Below are positions 32,763-42,541 of a DNA stretch of 64,000 nt, piece by piece. The position numbers were made by a program, and so were the translations under genes. Source of the stretch: Bacillus infantis (lineage in GTDB: Bacteria; Bacillota; Bacilli; Bacillales; Cytobacillaceae); NCBI RefSeq assembly GCF_020171945.1, contig NZ_JAIVAP010000012.1, forward strand, positions 1 to 64,000, given 5' to 3'. The notes under the pieces are model-generated. The model had not been told where the DNA came from. It saw only the letters and a list, made by a program, of their open reading frames with translations, and ran no database searches. Each line of letters begins with the position of its first letter. Within the stretch, counting starts at the first letter, position 1.

Positions 32763-33422
32763 GTGAAAAAAGAATTTGCCGTAATAGGATTAGGCCGCTT
32801 TGGAGGGAGTATCTGCAGGGCGCTTGCAGAAGAAGGCATGGAAGTAATGGCCATCGATAATGATGAAGACAGGGTAAACGAATTTGCTCTGATTGCTTCT
32901 CATGCCGTTGTCGGGGATACCACCGATGAGAATGTTCTTAAAAGTCTGGGCATCAGGAATTTTGATCATGTCATTGTCGCCATTGGCGATAACATTCAGG
33001 CCAGCATTCTTACAACTTTGATCCTGAAGGAAATCGGCGTGAACAAGATTACCGTCAAAGCGCAGAACGATTATCATGAGAAAGTCCTTCGGAAAATTGG
33101 AGCGGACCATGTTGTCCACCCTGAAAGGGATATGGGAAGAAGGATTGCCCATAATATTGTTTCCAACAATGTTTTGGATTATCTTGAACTTTCAGATGAA
33201 CACAGCATCGTGGAAATTGTGGCAAGCGATAAGCTTGGCGGAAATTCGATCATCGATTTGGATGTCCGTGCCAAGTACGGAATCAATATTGTTGCGATAA
33301 AAAGAAGAAATGAAATCATCGTATCCCCGCAGGCGAATGAAGTGATCCGGGAAGACGATATCCTTATCGTTATTGGAGCCGATGTCGATATCAACCGCTT
33401 TGAGAAGAAGCTGATGGCTTAA
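32763..33422 (+). CDS. ktrC: Potassium channel regulatory subunit KtrC (RCK)
   Basis: The 219-residue soluble protein has an RCK_N Rossmann domain (GLGRFGGSICRAL at 8-20, GDTTDENVL near 58) and an RCK_C domain (about 135-219). It gates the KtrD membrane pore, using ATP/ADP at the Rossmann site; c-di-AMP bound at RCK_C inhibits in Bacillus. The GTG start follows GGAGG at 8 nt. It lies next to rnjA (convergent) as in B. subtilis. No ktrD pore gene is in this window. Confidence 0.92.
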   Translation: MKKEFAVIGLGRFGGSICRALAEEGMEVMAIDNDEDRVNEFALIASHAVVGDTTDENVLKSLGIRNFDHVIVAIGDNIQASILTTLILKEIGVNKITVKAQNDYHEKVLRKIGADHVVHPERDMGRRIAHNIVSNNVLDYLELSDEHSIVEIVASDKLGGNSIIDLDVRAKYGINIVAIKRRNEIIVSPQANEVIREDDILIVIGADVDINRFEKKLMA

Positions 33423-33477
33423 GCCCGGGCAGGACCTGCGGAAACGGAAGCTGCCTGCGGATTGCAACCGAAATGGA

Positions 33478-33509
33478 AAAAAGCACTCACAGATGTGTGA
33501 GTGCTTTTT
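33478..33509. terminator. Bidirectional terminator between ktrC and rnjA
   Basis: A 14-bp perfect stem AAAAAGCACTCACA/TGTGAGTGCTTTTT with a GATG loop. Confidence 0.9.
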
Positions 33510-33520
33510 AATATGAATGA

Positions 33521-35188
33521 TTACACTTCCATAATGATTGGAAGGATCATTGGACGGCGTTTTGTTTTTTCATAAAGGAAAGGAGACAGGGTGTCGGTAA
33601 TTTCATTTTTAATTTCAGACCATTGTGTCGTTTTTCTTTCCATGACTTTGTTCAGATGCTTAGAAATCAAGGACTGGGCATCGCTGATCAAGTCGCCTGA
33701 TTCACGCATGTACACGAAACCGCGGGAAATGATATCAGGACCTGCGGAAATCTTAAAGTCTTTCATGTTGATGCTGACCACAACAACGACCAGGCCTTCC
33801 TCAGAGAGGATCCTGCGGTCCCTGAGAACGATATTCCCAATGTCGCCTACACCGCTTCCGTCGATATAAACAGAACCTGAAGGGATTTTACCTGCCACCT
33901 GTGCGGTATCTTCACTCAGGGCGAGAACTTCTCCGTTATCCATTATAAAACAGTTTTCTTCAGGGATGCCGCAATCAATCGCGAGTTTGGAGTGCATTTT
34001 CTGCATTCTGTACTCGCCGTGGATCGGCATGAAGAATTTCGGCTTTATAAGGCGAAGCATCAGCTTTTGCTCCTGCTGGCCGCCATGTCCGGAAGTATGG
34101 ATGTCATTCAGCGGACCGTGAATGACTTCTGCACCTGCACGGGAGAGCATGTTAATTGTTCTGCTGACACTGATGGTATTTCCCGGGATAGGAGAAGATG
34201 AGAACACTACTGTATCACCAGGGTTGATCTGGATCTGGCGGTGTGTTCCATTAGCGATCCGTGACAGGGCTGCCATAGGCTCTCCCTGGCTTCCTGTGCA
34301 CAAGATGGTAACCTGGTTGGCAGGGAGCCGGTTGATCTGCTGCGCGTCTATAAATACTTCCTTAGGAGCGCTTATATAGCCAAGCTCCCGACCGATGTTG
34401 ATTGCGGCTTCCATGCTCCGGCCAAAAACAGCCACTTTTCTGCCATTGGTCACAGCAGCCTCGATTACCTGCTGAAGGCGGTGGATATTTGAAGCGAATG
34501 TCGCAAAAATGATCCTTCCATCCACTTTGCGGAAAATATCGTGAATGCTTTCGCCGACACGGCGTTCAGACATAGTAAAGTTAGGGATTTCACTGTTTGT
34601 GCTGTCAGAGAGGAGGCAAAGTACTCCATCCTTGCCGATCTCAGCCATTTTTGTAAGGTTCGCAGGTTCGCCCACAGGCGTGAAGTCGAACTTGAAATCC
34701 CCAGTATGGACTACCTGGCCAGGCGGTGTTTTCACTACGACTCCGTATGAATCAGGGATGCTGTGTGTAGTCCTGAAGAAAGTGACAGACGTTTTTCGGA
34801 ATTTAATGATGTCATCTTCCTTGATCTCAATCATTCTTGTCCTTCTCAAAAGACCATGCTCTTCCAGCTTATTGCGAAGAAGGCCAAGGGCCAGCTTTCC
34901 GCCGTACACAGGAATATTCACCTGTCTTAATAGATATGGAATGCCGCCGATATGGTCTTCATGCCCGTGCGTAATGAAGAGGCCTTTGATTTTGTCTTCA
35001 TTTTTTACTAAATAGGTATAATCAGGAATTACATAATCAATTCCCAGAAGCTCATCCTCAGGGAATTTAATGCCAGCATCAATCAGGATGATTTCATCCT
35101 GGAACTGGACTGCATAAGTGTTTTTGCCGATTTCCCCAAGTCCTCCAAGGGCAAATACAGCTGTTTGATCGTTCTTAACAAATTTCAT
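33521..35188 (-). CDS. rnjA: Ribonuclease J1 (RnjA)
   Basis: The 555-residue metallo-beta-lactamase/beta-CASP ribonuclease has TGHEDHIGG-type metal motifs ([13 protein letters not shown] near 74-86, HTGDFKFDF near 163), beta-[15 protein letters not shown] and the C-terminal [10 protein letters not shown], and full length for J1. It degrades RNA 5' to 3' from monophosphorylated ends and also cuts internally; it is a core mRNA-decay and rRNA-maturation enzyme. It is translated from the rpoY-rnjA message with a 6-nt gap between the genes. Confidence 0.96.
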   Translation of the reverse strand: MKFVKNDQTAVFALGGLGEIGKNTYAVQFQDEIILIDAGIKFPEDELLGIDYVIPDYTYLVKNEDKIKGLFITHGHEDHIGGIPYLLRQVNIPVYGGKLALGLLRNKLEEHGLLRRTRMIEIKEDDIIKFRKTSVTFFRTTHSIPDSYGVVVKTPPGQVVHTGDFKFDFTPVGEPANLTKMAEIGKDGVLCLLSDSTNSEIPNFTMSERRVGESIHDIFRKVDGRIIFATFASNIHRLQQVIEAAVTNGRKVAVFGRSMEAAINIGRELGYISAPKEVFIDAQQINRLPANQVTILCTGSQGEPMAALSRIANGTHRQIQINPGDTVVFSSSPIPGNTISVSRTINMLSRAGAEVIHGPLNDIHTSGHGGQQEQKLMLRLIKPKFFMPIHGEYRMQKMHSKLAIDCGIPEENCFIMDNGEVLALSEDTAQVAGKIPSGSVYIDGSGVGDIGNIVLRDRRILSEEGLVVVVVSINMKDFKISAGPDIISRGFVYMRESGDLISDAQSLISKHLNKVMERKTTQWSEIKNEITDTLSPFLYEKTKRRPMILPIIMEV

Positions 35189-35194
35189 AAATTA

Positions 35195-35404
35195 TCAGTT
35201 CTCCAATACTTTAAAGTCTTCGTTTCTTTTTTCATATTCCAGGTAATCGCCTTCAACTGGGACTACGATTTCAATGTTATAGTGTTTGTCCGCCAGCTTT
35301 GTACGTACATCTTTCGGGGAATCTCCATCAACATAAACGGTCTTCGTTTTTTCCCTCACTGGTACTTCTTTAATGGATTCCTGGTAATAAACTTTAAAAA
35401 TCAT
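35195..35404 (-). CDS. rpoY: RNA polymerase epsilon subunit RpoY
   Basis: The 69-residue protein matches RpoY (YkzG) by length and sequence: IFKVYYQESIKEVPVREKT, then YVDGDSPKDVRTKLADKHYNIE and a C-terminal NEDFKVLEN. Epsilon is a small accessory subunit bound to the underside of Firmicute RNA polymerase. It is cotranscribed with rnjA, a conserved pairing. TAAGGAGCG lies upstream of the ATG. The minus-strand TATAAT (35439-35444) is the likely -10. Confidence 0.95.
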   Translation of the reverse strand: MIFKVYYQESIKEVPVREKTKTVYVDGDSPKDVRTKLADKHYNIEIVVPVEGDYLEYEKRNEDFKVLEN

Positions 35405-35453
35405 CTAAATCGCTCCTTAATCCGATATAACTTTTTCTATTATATAAAAAAAT

Positions 35454-35470
35454 AACATGTTTTTCATGTT
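35454..35470. promoter_or_regulatory. 17-bp palindrome at the rpoY-rnjA promoter
   Basis: AACATG-TTTTT-CATGTT is a perfect 6-bp inverted repeat located where the -35 region of the rpoY promoter is expected (-10 TATAAT at 35439-35444, minus strand). Confidence 0.4.
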
Positions 35471-35562
35471 TTTTCTTTTAAAAGAACAGAAAGCATAGTT
35501 TTTCCTTATATTTCCGGGGTTTAACGAACGCCCCTCAAGGATTTTAGTTTGTCAATTTACAC

Positions 35563-35611
35563 TGTCCATCCAACTGCTTCCTTCAGCAGTTGGATGGCTT
35601 TTCCGCATTTC
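35563..35611 (-). repeat. Mini-unit of the repeat family (locus C, unit 0)
   Basis: It keeps the family termini TGTCC and TTTTCCGCATTTCT but holds only one perfect 13-bp hairpin, CCATCCAACTGCT/AGCAGTTGGATGG with a TCCTTC loop. It appears to be the smallest version of the element. Confidence 0.7.
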
Positions 35612-35615
35612 TACT

Positions 35616-35798
35616 TGTCCAGCTCCGGCTCCTGGGTGCTCGAGTCATAAGTCACTTTGGAACCGAAGGCAAAGAACGCCTTCAATTCCAAAGCGCCTTA
35701 TGCTTGAGGCCCACAGGAAGTGGGTCATGCAGGCGTTGCCACAGGACGTGGCGTTCTTAGCCTGCGTTCCTTATTGGAACAGTCGCCTCCGCTTTTCT
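35616..35798 (-). repeat. Structured intergenic repeat, long form (locus C, unit 1)
   Basis: On the minus strand it starts AGAAAAGCGGAGGCG. It then has the hairpin GCAGGC...GCCTGC with inner GCCAC-GTCCT-GTGGC, the hairpin CCCAC-TTCCT-GTGGG, CATAAG/CTTATG arms, an inner stem GGAATTGAAGGC/GCCTTCGGTTCC, and the GGAGCTGGACA end. The region 35405-35986 contains only this repeat cluster and the rpoY promoter. Confidence 0.85.
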
Positions 35799-35801
35799 CA
35801 T

Positions 35802-35923
35802 TGTCCAGCTCCAAAGCCTAGCCCCTCGAGTCATAAGCCAATCAGGCCAGAAGGTTAAAGAACAACCTTCCGTCCTGCTTGTCTTATGCTTGTCGGGGCT
35901 GACCAAGGCTTTTCCGCATTTCT
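35802..35923 (-). repeat. Structured intergenic repeat, short form (locus C, unit 2)
   Basis: Nearly identical (about three differences in 120) to the locus B unit 1 copy 7 kb away in the opposite orientation. On the minus strand it follows the terminator of the 23-residue peptide gene. Confidence 0.85.
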
Positions 35924-35944
35924 ATGTAACCTCTATACAATTTA

Positions 35945-35982
35945 CCTTAAAGAAGGAGCCCTTCGCAAGTTTGAAGGGCTCT
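35945..35982 (-). terminator. Intrinsic terminator of the 23-residue peptide gene
   Basis: On the minus strand GAGCCCTTC/GAAGGGCTC encloses 8 nt and is followed by CTTCTTT, just after the stop codon. Confidence 0.8.
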
Positions 35983-35986
35983 GGGT

Positions 35987-36058
35987 TTATGCGATTGATT
36001 TTTTCCGAAGCATGTCTTTCCACTGTTTTAGGAGCTTTTTGCGCAGCTTCTTTAACAT
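35987..36058 (-). CDS. Highly basic 23-residue peptide
   Basis: The minus strand encodes MLKKLRKKLLKQ followed by WKDMLRKKSIA: 10 Lys/Arg against a single Asp, able to form an amphipathic helix. Every gene signal is present. A promoter TTTACA-N16-TAAAAT (36109-36082), TAAGGAG 10 nt before the ATG, and an intrinsic terminator 5 nt after the stop all fit. It could be a membrane- or RNA-binding micropeptide, an RNA chaperone-like Fbp-type peptide or a toxin-like peptide; I cannot decide. It is unrelated in frame to any longer ORF. Confidence 0.65.
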   Translation of the reverse strand: MLKKLRKKLLKQWKDMLRKKSIA

Positions 36059-36081
36059 AGTGGATCATCTCCTTACTTCCT

Positions 36082-36109
36082 ATTTTAACGCAACCTTGTC
36101 CAATGTAAA
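36082..36109 (-). promoter_or_regulatory. Promoter of the 23-residue peptide gene
   Basis: Minus-strand TTTACA (36109-36104), 16 nt, TAAAAT (36087-36082): a good sigma-A match just before the ribosome site. Confidence 0.6.
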
Positions 36110-36310
36110 GGATTACAATCACTGCTGCCGAACACAACCGTTTTTTTAGGGGGCATTAGGAAAGCCGCCTTTTCTTCTATTATATGATGAAATGGCCAAA
36201 AATCTCATGGATAATCATGGAATAATGTTAAATATGCTGGATTGACAATTAGCATTTCAAGGGTTAGCTTTTAACAGAGTGAAAGTTATTCTGGAAAGAA
36301 GAGTGGACAA

Positions 36311-37207
36311 ATGGGTAAGCTTTATAGTGCGCTGATCGGCTTGAGCCTGATTTGGGGTACATCATTTCTTTTTATTAAAATTCTGCTCCATGACTTAGGC
36401 CCGGAGGCAGTTGTCTTTGGCAGGTGCCTATTTGGTGCAGCAGTATTGTGGGGGATCAGCTTTATTAAAAGAGAAAAGATTCAGTGGAAACGCCTGCCTT
36501 TCAGGATGCTGTTCCTGGTCGGGCTCATTAATAATGCGCTTCCCTGGTATTTTATTTCTAAAAGCGAGACGGCTATTTCATCGAGTATGGCCTCCGTCAT
36601 AAATGCCACTACACCGATCTGGACGATTATCATAGGGTGGCTTTTCTTCGGTTCAAAGCTACGGAAAAGCCAATGGGCCGGAATATTGATCGGATTTTTC
36701 GGCATTTTTATTCTCAGCGGTTTCCGGACTGGTGATTTGGCAGAAGGGAATACGGCAGGAATTGTATTCATGTCTATGGCAGCATTCTGCTATGGATTAG
36801 GGACCCATCTGTCCAAAAAACATCTTGAGGGTGTTTCCGTCCTTCAGATTTCCCTTTTTACGCTTACATCAGCAGCCCTGGCAAGCGGTCTGTATACAGG
36901 GATTGCATCTCCGTCAGCCATCCCGCTTCTTTTTGCGCCGGAAAGGCTGGGTTCTCTGTTTGTGCTCGGCGCCCTGGGCTCAGGCGCTGCCTATCTGCTA
37001 TACTATTTCCTTGTACAGAAGGGAAGCCCGGAGTTTGCCTCCCTCGTCACCTATATCGTCCCGGTATCCGCAATCGCATGGGGGTATTTTCTCCTTGGCG
37101 AGCACATCAAGCCAGGGATGGCTGTTGGCCTTGCTGTAATTTTTCTGGGGATATATATATCCTCCTATAAAGTCAAGCGGGAAAAGAAACGAGACCTGGC
37201 TGCTTAG
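36311..37207 (+). CDS. EamA/DMT-family transporter
   Basis: The 298-residue protein has ten predicted TM helices in two EamA repeats (about 5-135 and 148-285), with LIWGTSFLFIKILL at the start and VTYIVPVSAIAWGYFLLGE in the second repeat, ending in a basic tail. The family moves metabolites such as amino acids or nucleobases; the substrate is unknown. It is followed after 35 nt by ykrA in the same direction, so the two may be co-transcribed. A TTGACA lies at 36244-36249. Confidence 0.83.
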   Translation: MGKLYSALIGLSLIWGTSFLFIKILLHDLGPEAVVFGRCLFGAAVLWGISFIKREKIQWKRLPFRMLFLVGLINNALPWYFISKSETAISSSMASVINATTPIWTIIIGWLFFGSKLRKSQWAGILIGFFGIFILSGFRTGDLAEGNTAGIVFMSMAAFCYGLGTHLSKKHLEGVSVLQISLFTLTSAALASGLYTGIASPSAIPLLFAPERLGSLFVLGALGSGAAYLLYYFLVQKGSPEFASLVTYIVPVSAIAWGYFLLGEHIKPGMAVGLAVIFLGIYISSYKVKREKKRDLAA

Positions 37208-37242
37208 GAATGCAGTTCATGCAAATGGAAAGGAAGTAAAGA

Positions 37243-38013
37243 ATGAAGAAAATAGTTTTTTTTGATATTGATGGAACACTGCTGGACCACGGCAAAAAAC
37301 TGCCGGTAAAAACGAAGGAAGCAATCGGGCTTCTTCAGGAAAAAGGCGTATTTACGGCAATCGCGACTGGCCGTGCTCCTTTCATGTATGAAAGCCTCCG
37401 GGAAGAGCTGGGCATTGATTCTTATGTCAGCTTCAATGGCCAGTACGTTGTATTCGAAAACGAACCGATCTATGCCAACCCTTTAGACACAGAAGAGCTG
37501 GAAAGGCTTTTGGAGCATGGGAGAAGGAATGGGCATCCGCTCGTTTTCATGAACGAATCAACTATGAAATCAAGTGTACCGCACCATCCTCACATTGAGG
37601 AAAGCCTTGGCACGCTTAAGTTCCCGCATCCTGATCAGGATGAAAGCTTTTATAATGGGCGGGAAATCTACCAGTCCCTTATTTTTATGGATGACAGTCT
37701 GGAACAGGAGTATCGCGACGGATACGGGAAATTCCACTTCATCAGATGGCACCCTTATTCCGTTGATGTCCTTCCTGCCGGAGGCTCAAAAGCAGAGGGC
37801 ATAAAGAAAATGATCAGCCGCCTCGGCTTTGCAATTGAGGATGTGTACGCCTTTGGAGACGGATTGAATGACATTGAAATGCTCCAGGCGGTCGGCACGG
37901 GAGTGGCCATGGGCAATGCTGAAGAAGAAGTGAAGCGCCATGCAGACCACATCACCTCAGATGTTGGGGAAGACGGAATCTGGAACGGTTTGAAAAAGCT
38001 TGGTTTAATATAA
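37243..38013 (+). CDS. ykrA: HAD-superfamily Cof-type phosphatase YkrA
   Basis: The 256-residue HAD hydrolase has motif I FFDIDGTLLD at 6-15, motif II T-A-I-A-T-G-R, the Lys in GGSKAEGIKKM near 186, and motif IV FGDGLNDIEML near 205. The C2B cap is typical of Cof-like phosphatases acting on sugar or cofactor phosphates. Orthologous to B. subtilis YkrA by neighbourhood (before def). AAGGAAG precedes the ATG. Substrate unassigned. Confidence 0.88.
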   Translation: MKKIVFFDIDGTLLDHGKKLPVKTKEAIGLLQEKGVFTAIATGRAPFMYESLREELGIDSYVSFNGQYVVFENEPIYANPLDTEELERLLEHGRRNGHPLVFMNESTMKSSVPHHPHIEESLGTLKFPHPDQDESFYNGREIYQSLIFMDDSLEQEYRDGYGKFHFIRWHPYSVDVLPAGGSKAEGIKKMISRLGFAIEDVYAFGDGLNDIEMLQAVGTGVAMGNAEEEVKRHADHITSDVGEDGIWNGLKKLGLI

Positions 38014-38023
38014 ACAGAAAAAA

Positions 38024-38052
38024 GAAGCAGGCAAAAGGGCCTGCTTCACCTT
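38024..38052. terminator. Terminator between ykrA and def
   Basis: GAAGCAGGC/GCCTGCTTC with an AAAAGG loop; T-rich on both sides. Confidence 0.82.
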
Positions 38053-38059
38053 TATAGGG

Positions 38060-38614
38060 TCACCTTTCAATAGGGATGGCATCCTTGATTATTTCAAACG
38101 GGTTTTCCTTATTGATATGGTCGTAGAACATGACTCCGTTCAAATGATCGATTTCATGCTGAAATACGATTGCCGGAAGGCCTCTCAGCCTGAGTTTCAC
38201 TTCTCTGCCGTCTATGTCGAAGGCTTTGAGGGTTATCCTTGCAAAGCGCGGGACAAATCCCGGTAAAGGCTGATCGACTGAGAGGCAGCCTTCTCCGGAA
38301 GTTAAATAAGCTTTCTCGACCGAATGGCTGATGATTTTCGGGTTGAAAAGCGCAAAGCTGTACAGCTTTCCATCTGTGTCAGTAACATGGACGGCAATCA
38401 TTCTTTTGAGGCAGTCGATCTGCGGGGCTGCCAGCCCTATTCCAGGCCTAAGCCCATACTTTTCAGCCAGGGCAGGATTTTGGCTGTTCCTTACATATTC
38501 CATCATGTCGGCAAGAGTCTGCTTATCCTCCATAGAAGGGGGCATCGGCACCTCTTCTGCCGTTTTCCTGAGGGATGGGTGGCCATCCCGGATAATATCC
38601 GCCACTGTTATCAT
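38060..38614 (-). CDS. def: Peptide deformylase
   Basis: The 184-residue iron peptidase has the three deformylase motifs: G-I-G-L-A-A-P-Q near 60, E-G-C-L-S near 110 and Q-H-E-I-D-H-L near 153. It removes the formyl group from nascent N-terminal methionine. Its position beside ykrA makes it the YkrB (DefB) orthologue. ATG 38614 is chosen because AGGAGTGG is 7-8 nt upstream; an earlier ATG at 38635 has no such site. Confidence 0.95.
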   Translation of the reverse strand: MITVADIIRDGHPSLRKTAEEVPMPPSMEDKQTLADMMEYVRNSQNPALAEKYGLRPGIGLAAPQIDCLKRMIAVHVTDTDGKLYSFALFNPKIISHSVEKAYLTSGEGCLSVDQPLPGFVPRFARITLKAFDIDGREVKLRLRGLPAIVFQHEIDHLNGVMFYDHINKENPFEIIKDAIPIER

Positions 38615-38759
38615 TAAAAATCCACTCCTGTGCATGCCTTTTTCGGCAGAAATTTATTATAATATGTTTAACCGCTATGCTGGCGGGTAATTGATTAAAG
38701 TTCAGGGAGCTGTATGTACGTCAATAGTCTAACAGACATAAAGGAAAAAGTTAATAAAG

Positions 38760-38786
38760 AAAAGGTGCTCTGTAGAAGCACCTTTT
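38760..38786 (-). terminator. Intrinsic terminator of the YjcZ-type gene
   Basis: AAAAGGTGCT/AGCACCTTTT with a 7-nt loop, followed on the minus strand by CTTTAT. Confidence 0.8.
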
Positions 38787-38795
38787 CGGCTTGTA

Positions 38796-38930
38796 TTAGA
38801 ATTTCCAGCAGGAACAGCCTACAATAATAAGAAGAATGAAGAGAACGACAATTAAAGCAAATCCTCTTCCGTAGCCAGCTCCGCCTACAGGGTAGCCGCA
38901 GCCGTAACCGTATCCACCATAACCATACAT
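38796..38930 (-). CDS. YjcZ-family small Gly/Tyr-rich membrane peptide
   Basis: The 44-residue product begins [14 protein letters not shown], continues with a Gly-rich segment and ends in one TM helix ([15 protein letters not shown]) with Cys residues before a C-terminal WKF. This is the hallmark of the YjcZ family of sporulation-associated small proteins in Bacillus, many of unknown role. GGGAGG lies 8 nt before the ATG, and a terminator follows the stop. Confidence 0.85.
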   Translation of the reverse strand: MYGYGGYGYGCGYPVGGAGYGRGFALIVVLFILLIIVGCSCWKF

Positions 38931-39203
38931 AAGGATAACCTCCCTGAAATAAAGTATCGTCCCCTACATATTTATAAGTTTTATGGACGATTTACTATAG
39001 CCTATGAAAGAAGGAAAAAATGGTGTAGGCCGCTGCCCAGTCATAAATGAAAAGAATTAAGAATATGTATCTTTATGGCATTATCCTGCTGAAGTCTAAT
39101 CAAATGGCTGGACAAGCTTTTTCGTAAGATTTATGAAAAACCTTGTACCATGCCTAATTGCAGCTTATTTGCAACAGCTATTTTCCATTTAGGGGGTTTA
39201 ATG

Positions 39204-39869
39204 ATGTCTATTATCAGAAAGAAAAAAGTACTGGCTGTATTATTTTTAAGTTTGTTTGTGCTCGGGGGATGCATGGACAAGGAGACACCAGGCGAAAAAG
39301 CCTACAGCATACTCGAGAAAACTGCAGAAGCAGAAGAAGGGTTTGAGAAGCAGCAGGATCCGCTTGTGAAACTGGAAAAGCAGGAAAAAGAGCTTTATGA
39401 TCAAATCATTGCGCTGGGCATGAAGGAATTTGACCAAATCAAAAAGCTGTCAGACGAAGCCCTTGAGGCCGTGGGGAAGAGGGAAGAGCTCATGAATAAA
39501 GAGCAGGAGAGCATTGATTCCTCCAAACAGGAATTTGCACCCCTAGAGGACATCATCCCTGACATTGAAGATAAGGAAGCAAAAGAAAGTGCAGAGGAAC
39601 TGTACAAAGTGATGATGGACCGTTACAGCGTCCACGATGAACTGTACAGTGAATATAAGAATGGCCTTGAACTTGACAAAGAGCTGTACTCGCTCTTCAA
39701 GAAAGAAGGTCTTACAATGGAGCAGCTGGAAGCCCAGATTGAAAAGATCAATCAATCTTATGATCAGCTGATGGTACATAATAAAGAATTTAATGAGCTG
39801 ACAAAAAAGTATAATGAAATAAAAATTTCCTTCTATAAGCAGGCTGGAGTAGAGGTTGCCGGCAAGTAA
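39204..39869 (+). CDS. ykyA: YkyA-type cell-wall-binding lipoprotein
   Basis: The 221-residue lipoprotein starts at ATG 39204 (AGGGGG 7 nt upstream), with the lipobox VLGGC near residue 21. The mature protein is almost entirely charged alpha-helix with heptad-like spacing, i.e. a coiled coil, typical of the YkyA family (putative cell-wall binding). It lies directly before the pdh operon as in B. subtilis, but a terminator and a 570-nt gap separate them. Molecular role unknown. Confidence 0.86.
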   Translation: MSIIRKKKVLAVLFLSLFVLGGCMDKETPGEKAYSILEKTAEAEEGFEKQQDPLVKLEKQEKELYDQIIALGMKEFDQIKKLSDEALEAVGKREELMNKEQESIDSSKQEFAPLEDIIPDIEDKEAKESAEELYKVMMDRYSVHDELYSEYKNGLELDKELYSLFKKEGLTMEQLEAQIEKINQSYDQLMVHNKEFNELTKKYNEIKISFYKQAGVEVAGK

Positions 39870-39914
39870 ACAAAAACATTGAGGCACAGCCTGTTCACAG
39901 TATTATATTCAAGA

Positions 39915-39948
39915 AGCCTTTCGGTCAAAGGATGCCGAAAGGCTTTTT
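39915..39948 (+). terminator. Intrinsic terminator of ykyA
   Basis: AGCCTTTCGG/CCGAAAGGCT with a 10-nt loop and a TTTT tail. Confidence 0.85.
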
Positions 39949-40282
39949 GTGTTGAATATAAAGTATTTTTTTAAAATAATTCTTCCTAAATAATTCTTCT
40001 CTTGTTATAACACATCCTGACAAAAGGCTTCTTTTTTATAGTACAGTTCATAGGGAGTTATTGATACAGTTTTTTAAAACACTCGAAATATTTTTAGGAA
40101 AATAGGTTTAAATAATTGACTGTTACGGATTTCTTATAATAAAATGAGTAAGGTGATTTCATTGCTTGTATCAGTGAGTCATATAGTATTCAATGATACA
40201 GAAAATGATTGTAAAGAAATATCAGAATAGACGTTTTTTCCGGAGGCATCTGTGGAAAACTAAGTAAAACTATGTTTTGCAG

Positions 40283-40312
40283 CTGTCAAAGGATGAGCCG
40301 GACAGTTTTTTT
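40283..40312 (+). terminator. Terminator-like hairpin in the pdh leader
   Basis: CTGTC/GACAG with a 13-nt loop followed by TTTTTTT. The short stem suggests an attenuator or weak terminator rather than a full stop. Confidence 0.35.
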
Positions 40313-40426
40313 GCATGTACGGCTAAATTTAATAGGGAAAAAACAAAAGCAGATTTCTAAGATGAATTCATTTTGGGTATTCTAAGCTTTGTGTATTTAT
40401 CTCTTAAAATAATGTCTTTTTAATGA

Positions 40427-41560
<1,134 letters not shown>

Positions 41561-41563
41561 GCG

Positions 41564-42541
41564 ATGGCGCAAATGACAATGATCCAGGCAATCACCGATG
41601 CGTTGCGCACAGAAATGCGCAATGATCCGAACGTACTTGTGTTCGGTGAAGACGTAGGCGTTAACGGCGGTGTATTCCGTGCTACGGAAGGTCTTCAGAA
41701 AGAGTTCGGCGAAGACCGCGTATTCGATACTCCACTTGCTGAATCTGGAATTGGCGGTTTAGCAATTGGTCTTGGCCTTCAAGGCTTCCGTCCAGTGCCG
41801 GAAATCCAATTCTTCGGATTTGTGTTTGAAGTAATGGACTCAATCGCTGGCCAAATGGCGCGTATGCGCTACCGTTCAGGCGGCAGATACAATTCTCCTG
41901 TCACGGTGCGTTCTCCTTTCGGGGGCGGAGTGCATACTCCGGAACTTCACTCTGACAGCCTTGAAGGGCTGATGACTCAATCACCAGGTTTAAAGGTGGT
42001 TGTGCCGTCAACTCCTTACGATGCAAAAGGACTTCTTATTTCATCTATCCGTGACAATGATCCGGTTATTTTCCTTGAGCATCTTAAGCTCTACCGTGCA
42101 TTCCGTGAAGAGGTGCCTGAAGAAGAATACACAATTCCTCTTGGCAAGGCTGATGTGAAGCGCGAAGGTTCAGACCTTTCCATCATCACATACGGAGCAA
42201 TGGTTCATGAATCATTGAAAGCAGCAGAAGAACTTGAAAAAGAAGGCTATTCAGTAGAAGTAGTAGACCTTCGTACAATCGCACCGCTGGACCTTGAAAC
42301 AATCATTGCCTCTGTAGAGAAAACAGGCCGTGCCATTGTGGTCCAGGAAGCGCAAAAGCAGGCAGGCGTAGCTGCACAGGTTGTTGCAGAAATCAATGAA
42401 AGAGCGATTCTCAGCCTGGAAGCTCCAGTTCTTCGCGTAGCAGCTCCTGATACTGTTTATGCTTTCTCACAAGCAGAAACAATCTGGCTGCCAAACTACA
42501 AAGATGTACTGGAAACAGCTAAAAAAGTACTTACTTTCTAA
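41564..42541 (+). CDS. pdhB: Pyruvate dehydrogenase E1 beta subunit
   Basis: The 325-residue transketolase-like subunit starts 3 nt after pdhA (translational coupling). [18 protein letters not shown] provides the conserved Glu that activates TPP, and Y-R-S-G-G and [18 protein letters not shown] line the active site. It forms the alpha2beta2 E1 heterotetramer with PdhA. A 90-nt spacer with a GGGAGA/TCTCCC hairpin follows, which may adjust the E1:E2 ratio. Confidence 0.97.
   Translation: MAQMTMIQAITDALRTEMRNDPNVLVFGEDVGVNGGVFRATEGLQKEFGEDRVFDTPLAESGIGGLAIGLGLQGFRPVPEIQFFGFVFEVMDSIAGQMARMRYRSGGRYNSPVTVRSPFGGGVHTPELHSDSLEGLMTQSPGLKVVVPSTPYDAKGLLISSIRDNDPVIFLEHLKLYRAFREEVPEEEYTIPLGKADVKREGSDLSIITYGAMVHESLKAAEELEKEGYSVEVVDLRTIAPLDLETIIASVEKTGRAIVVQEAQKQAGVAAQVVAEINERAILSLEAPVLRVAAPDTVYAFSQAETIWLPNYKDVLETAKKVLTF

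Noticed and set aside
35886-36149. 87-codon plus-strand ORF over the 23-residue peptide gene
   Set aside because: It starts inside a repeat unit and is antisense to a better-supported small gene with full signals.
36184-36236. Near-repeats of CATGGATAAT/CATGGAATAAT before the DMT transporter
   Set aside because: Short AT-rich near-repeat; no dyad symmetry and no clear relation to the promoter.
40144-40230. 28-codon ORF in the pdh leader
   Set aside because: It begins within the -10 element and has no Shine-Dalgarno site.
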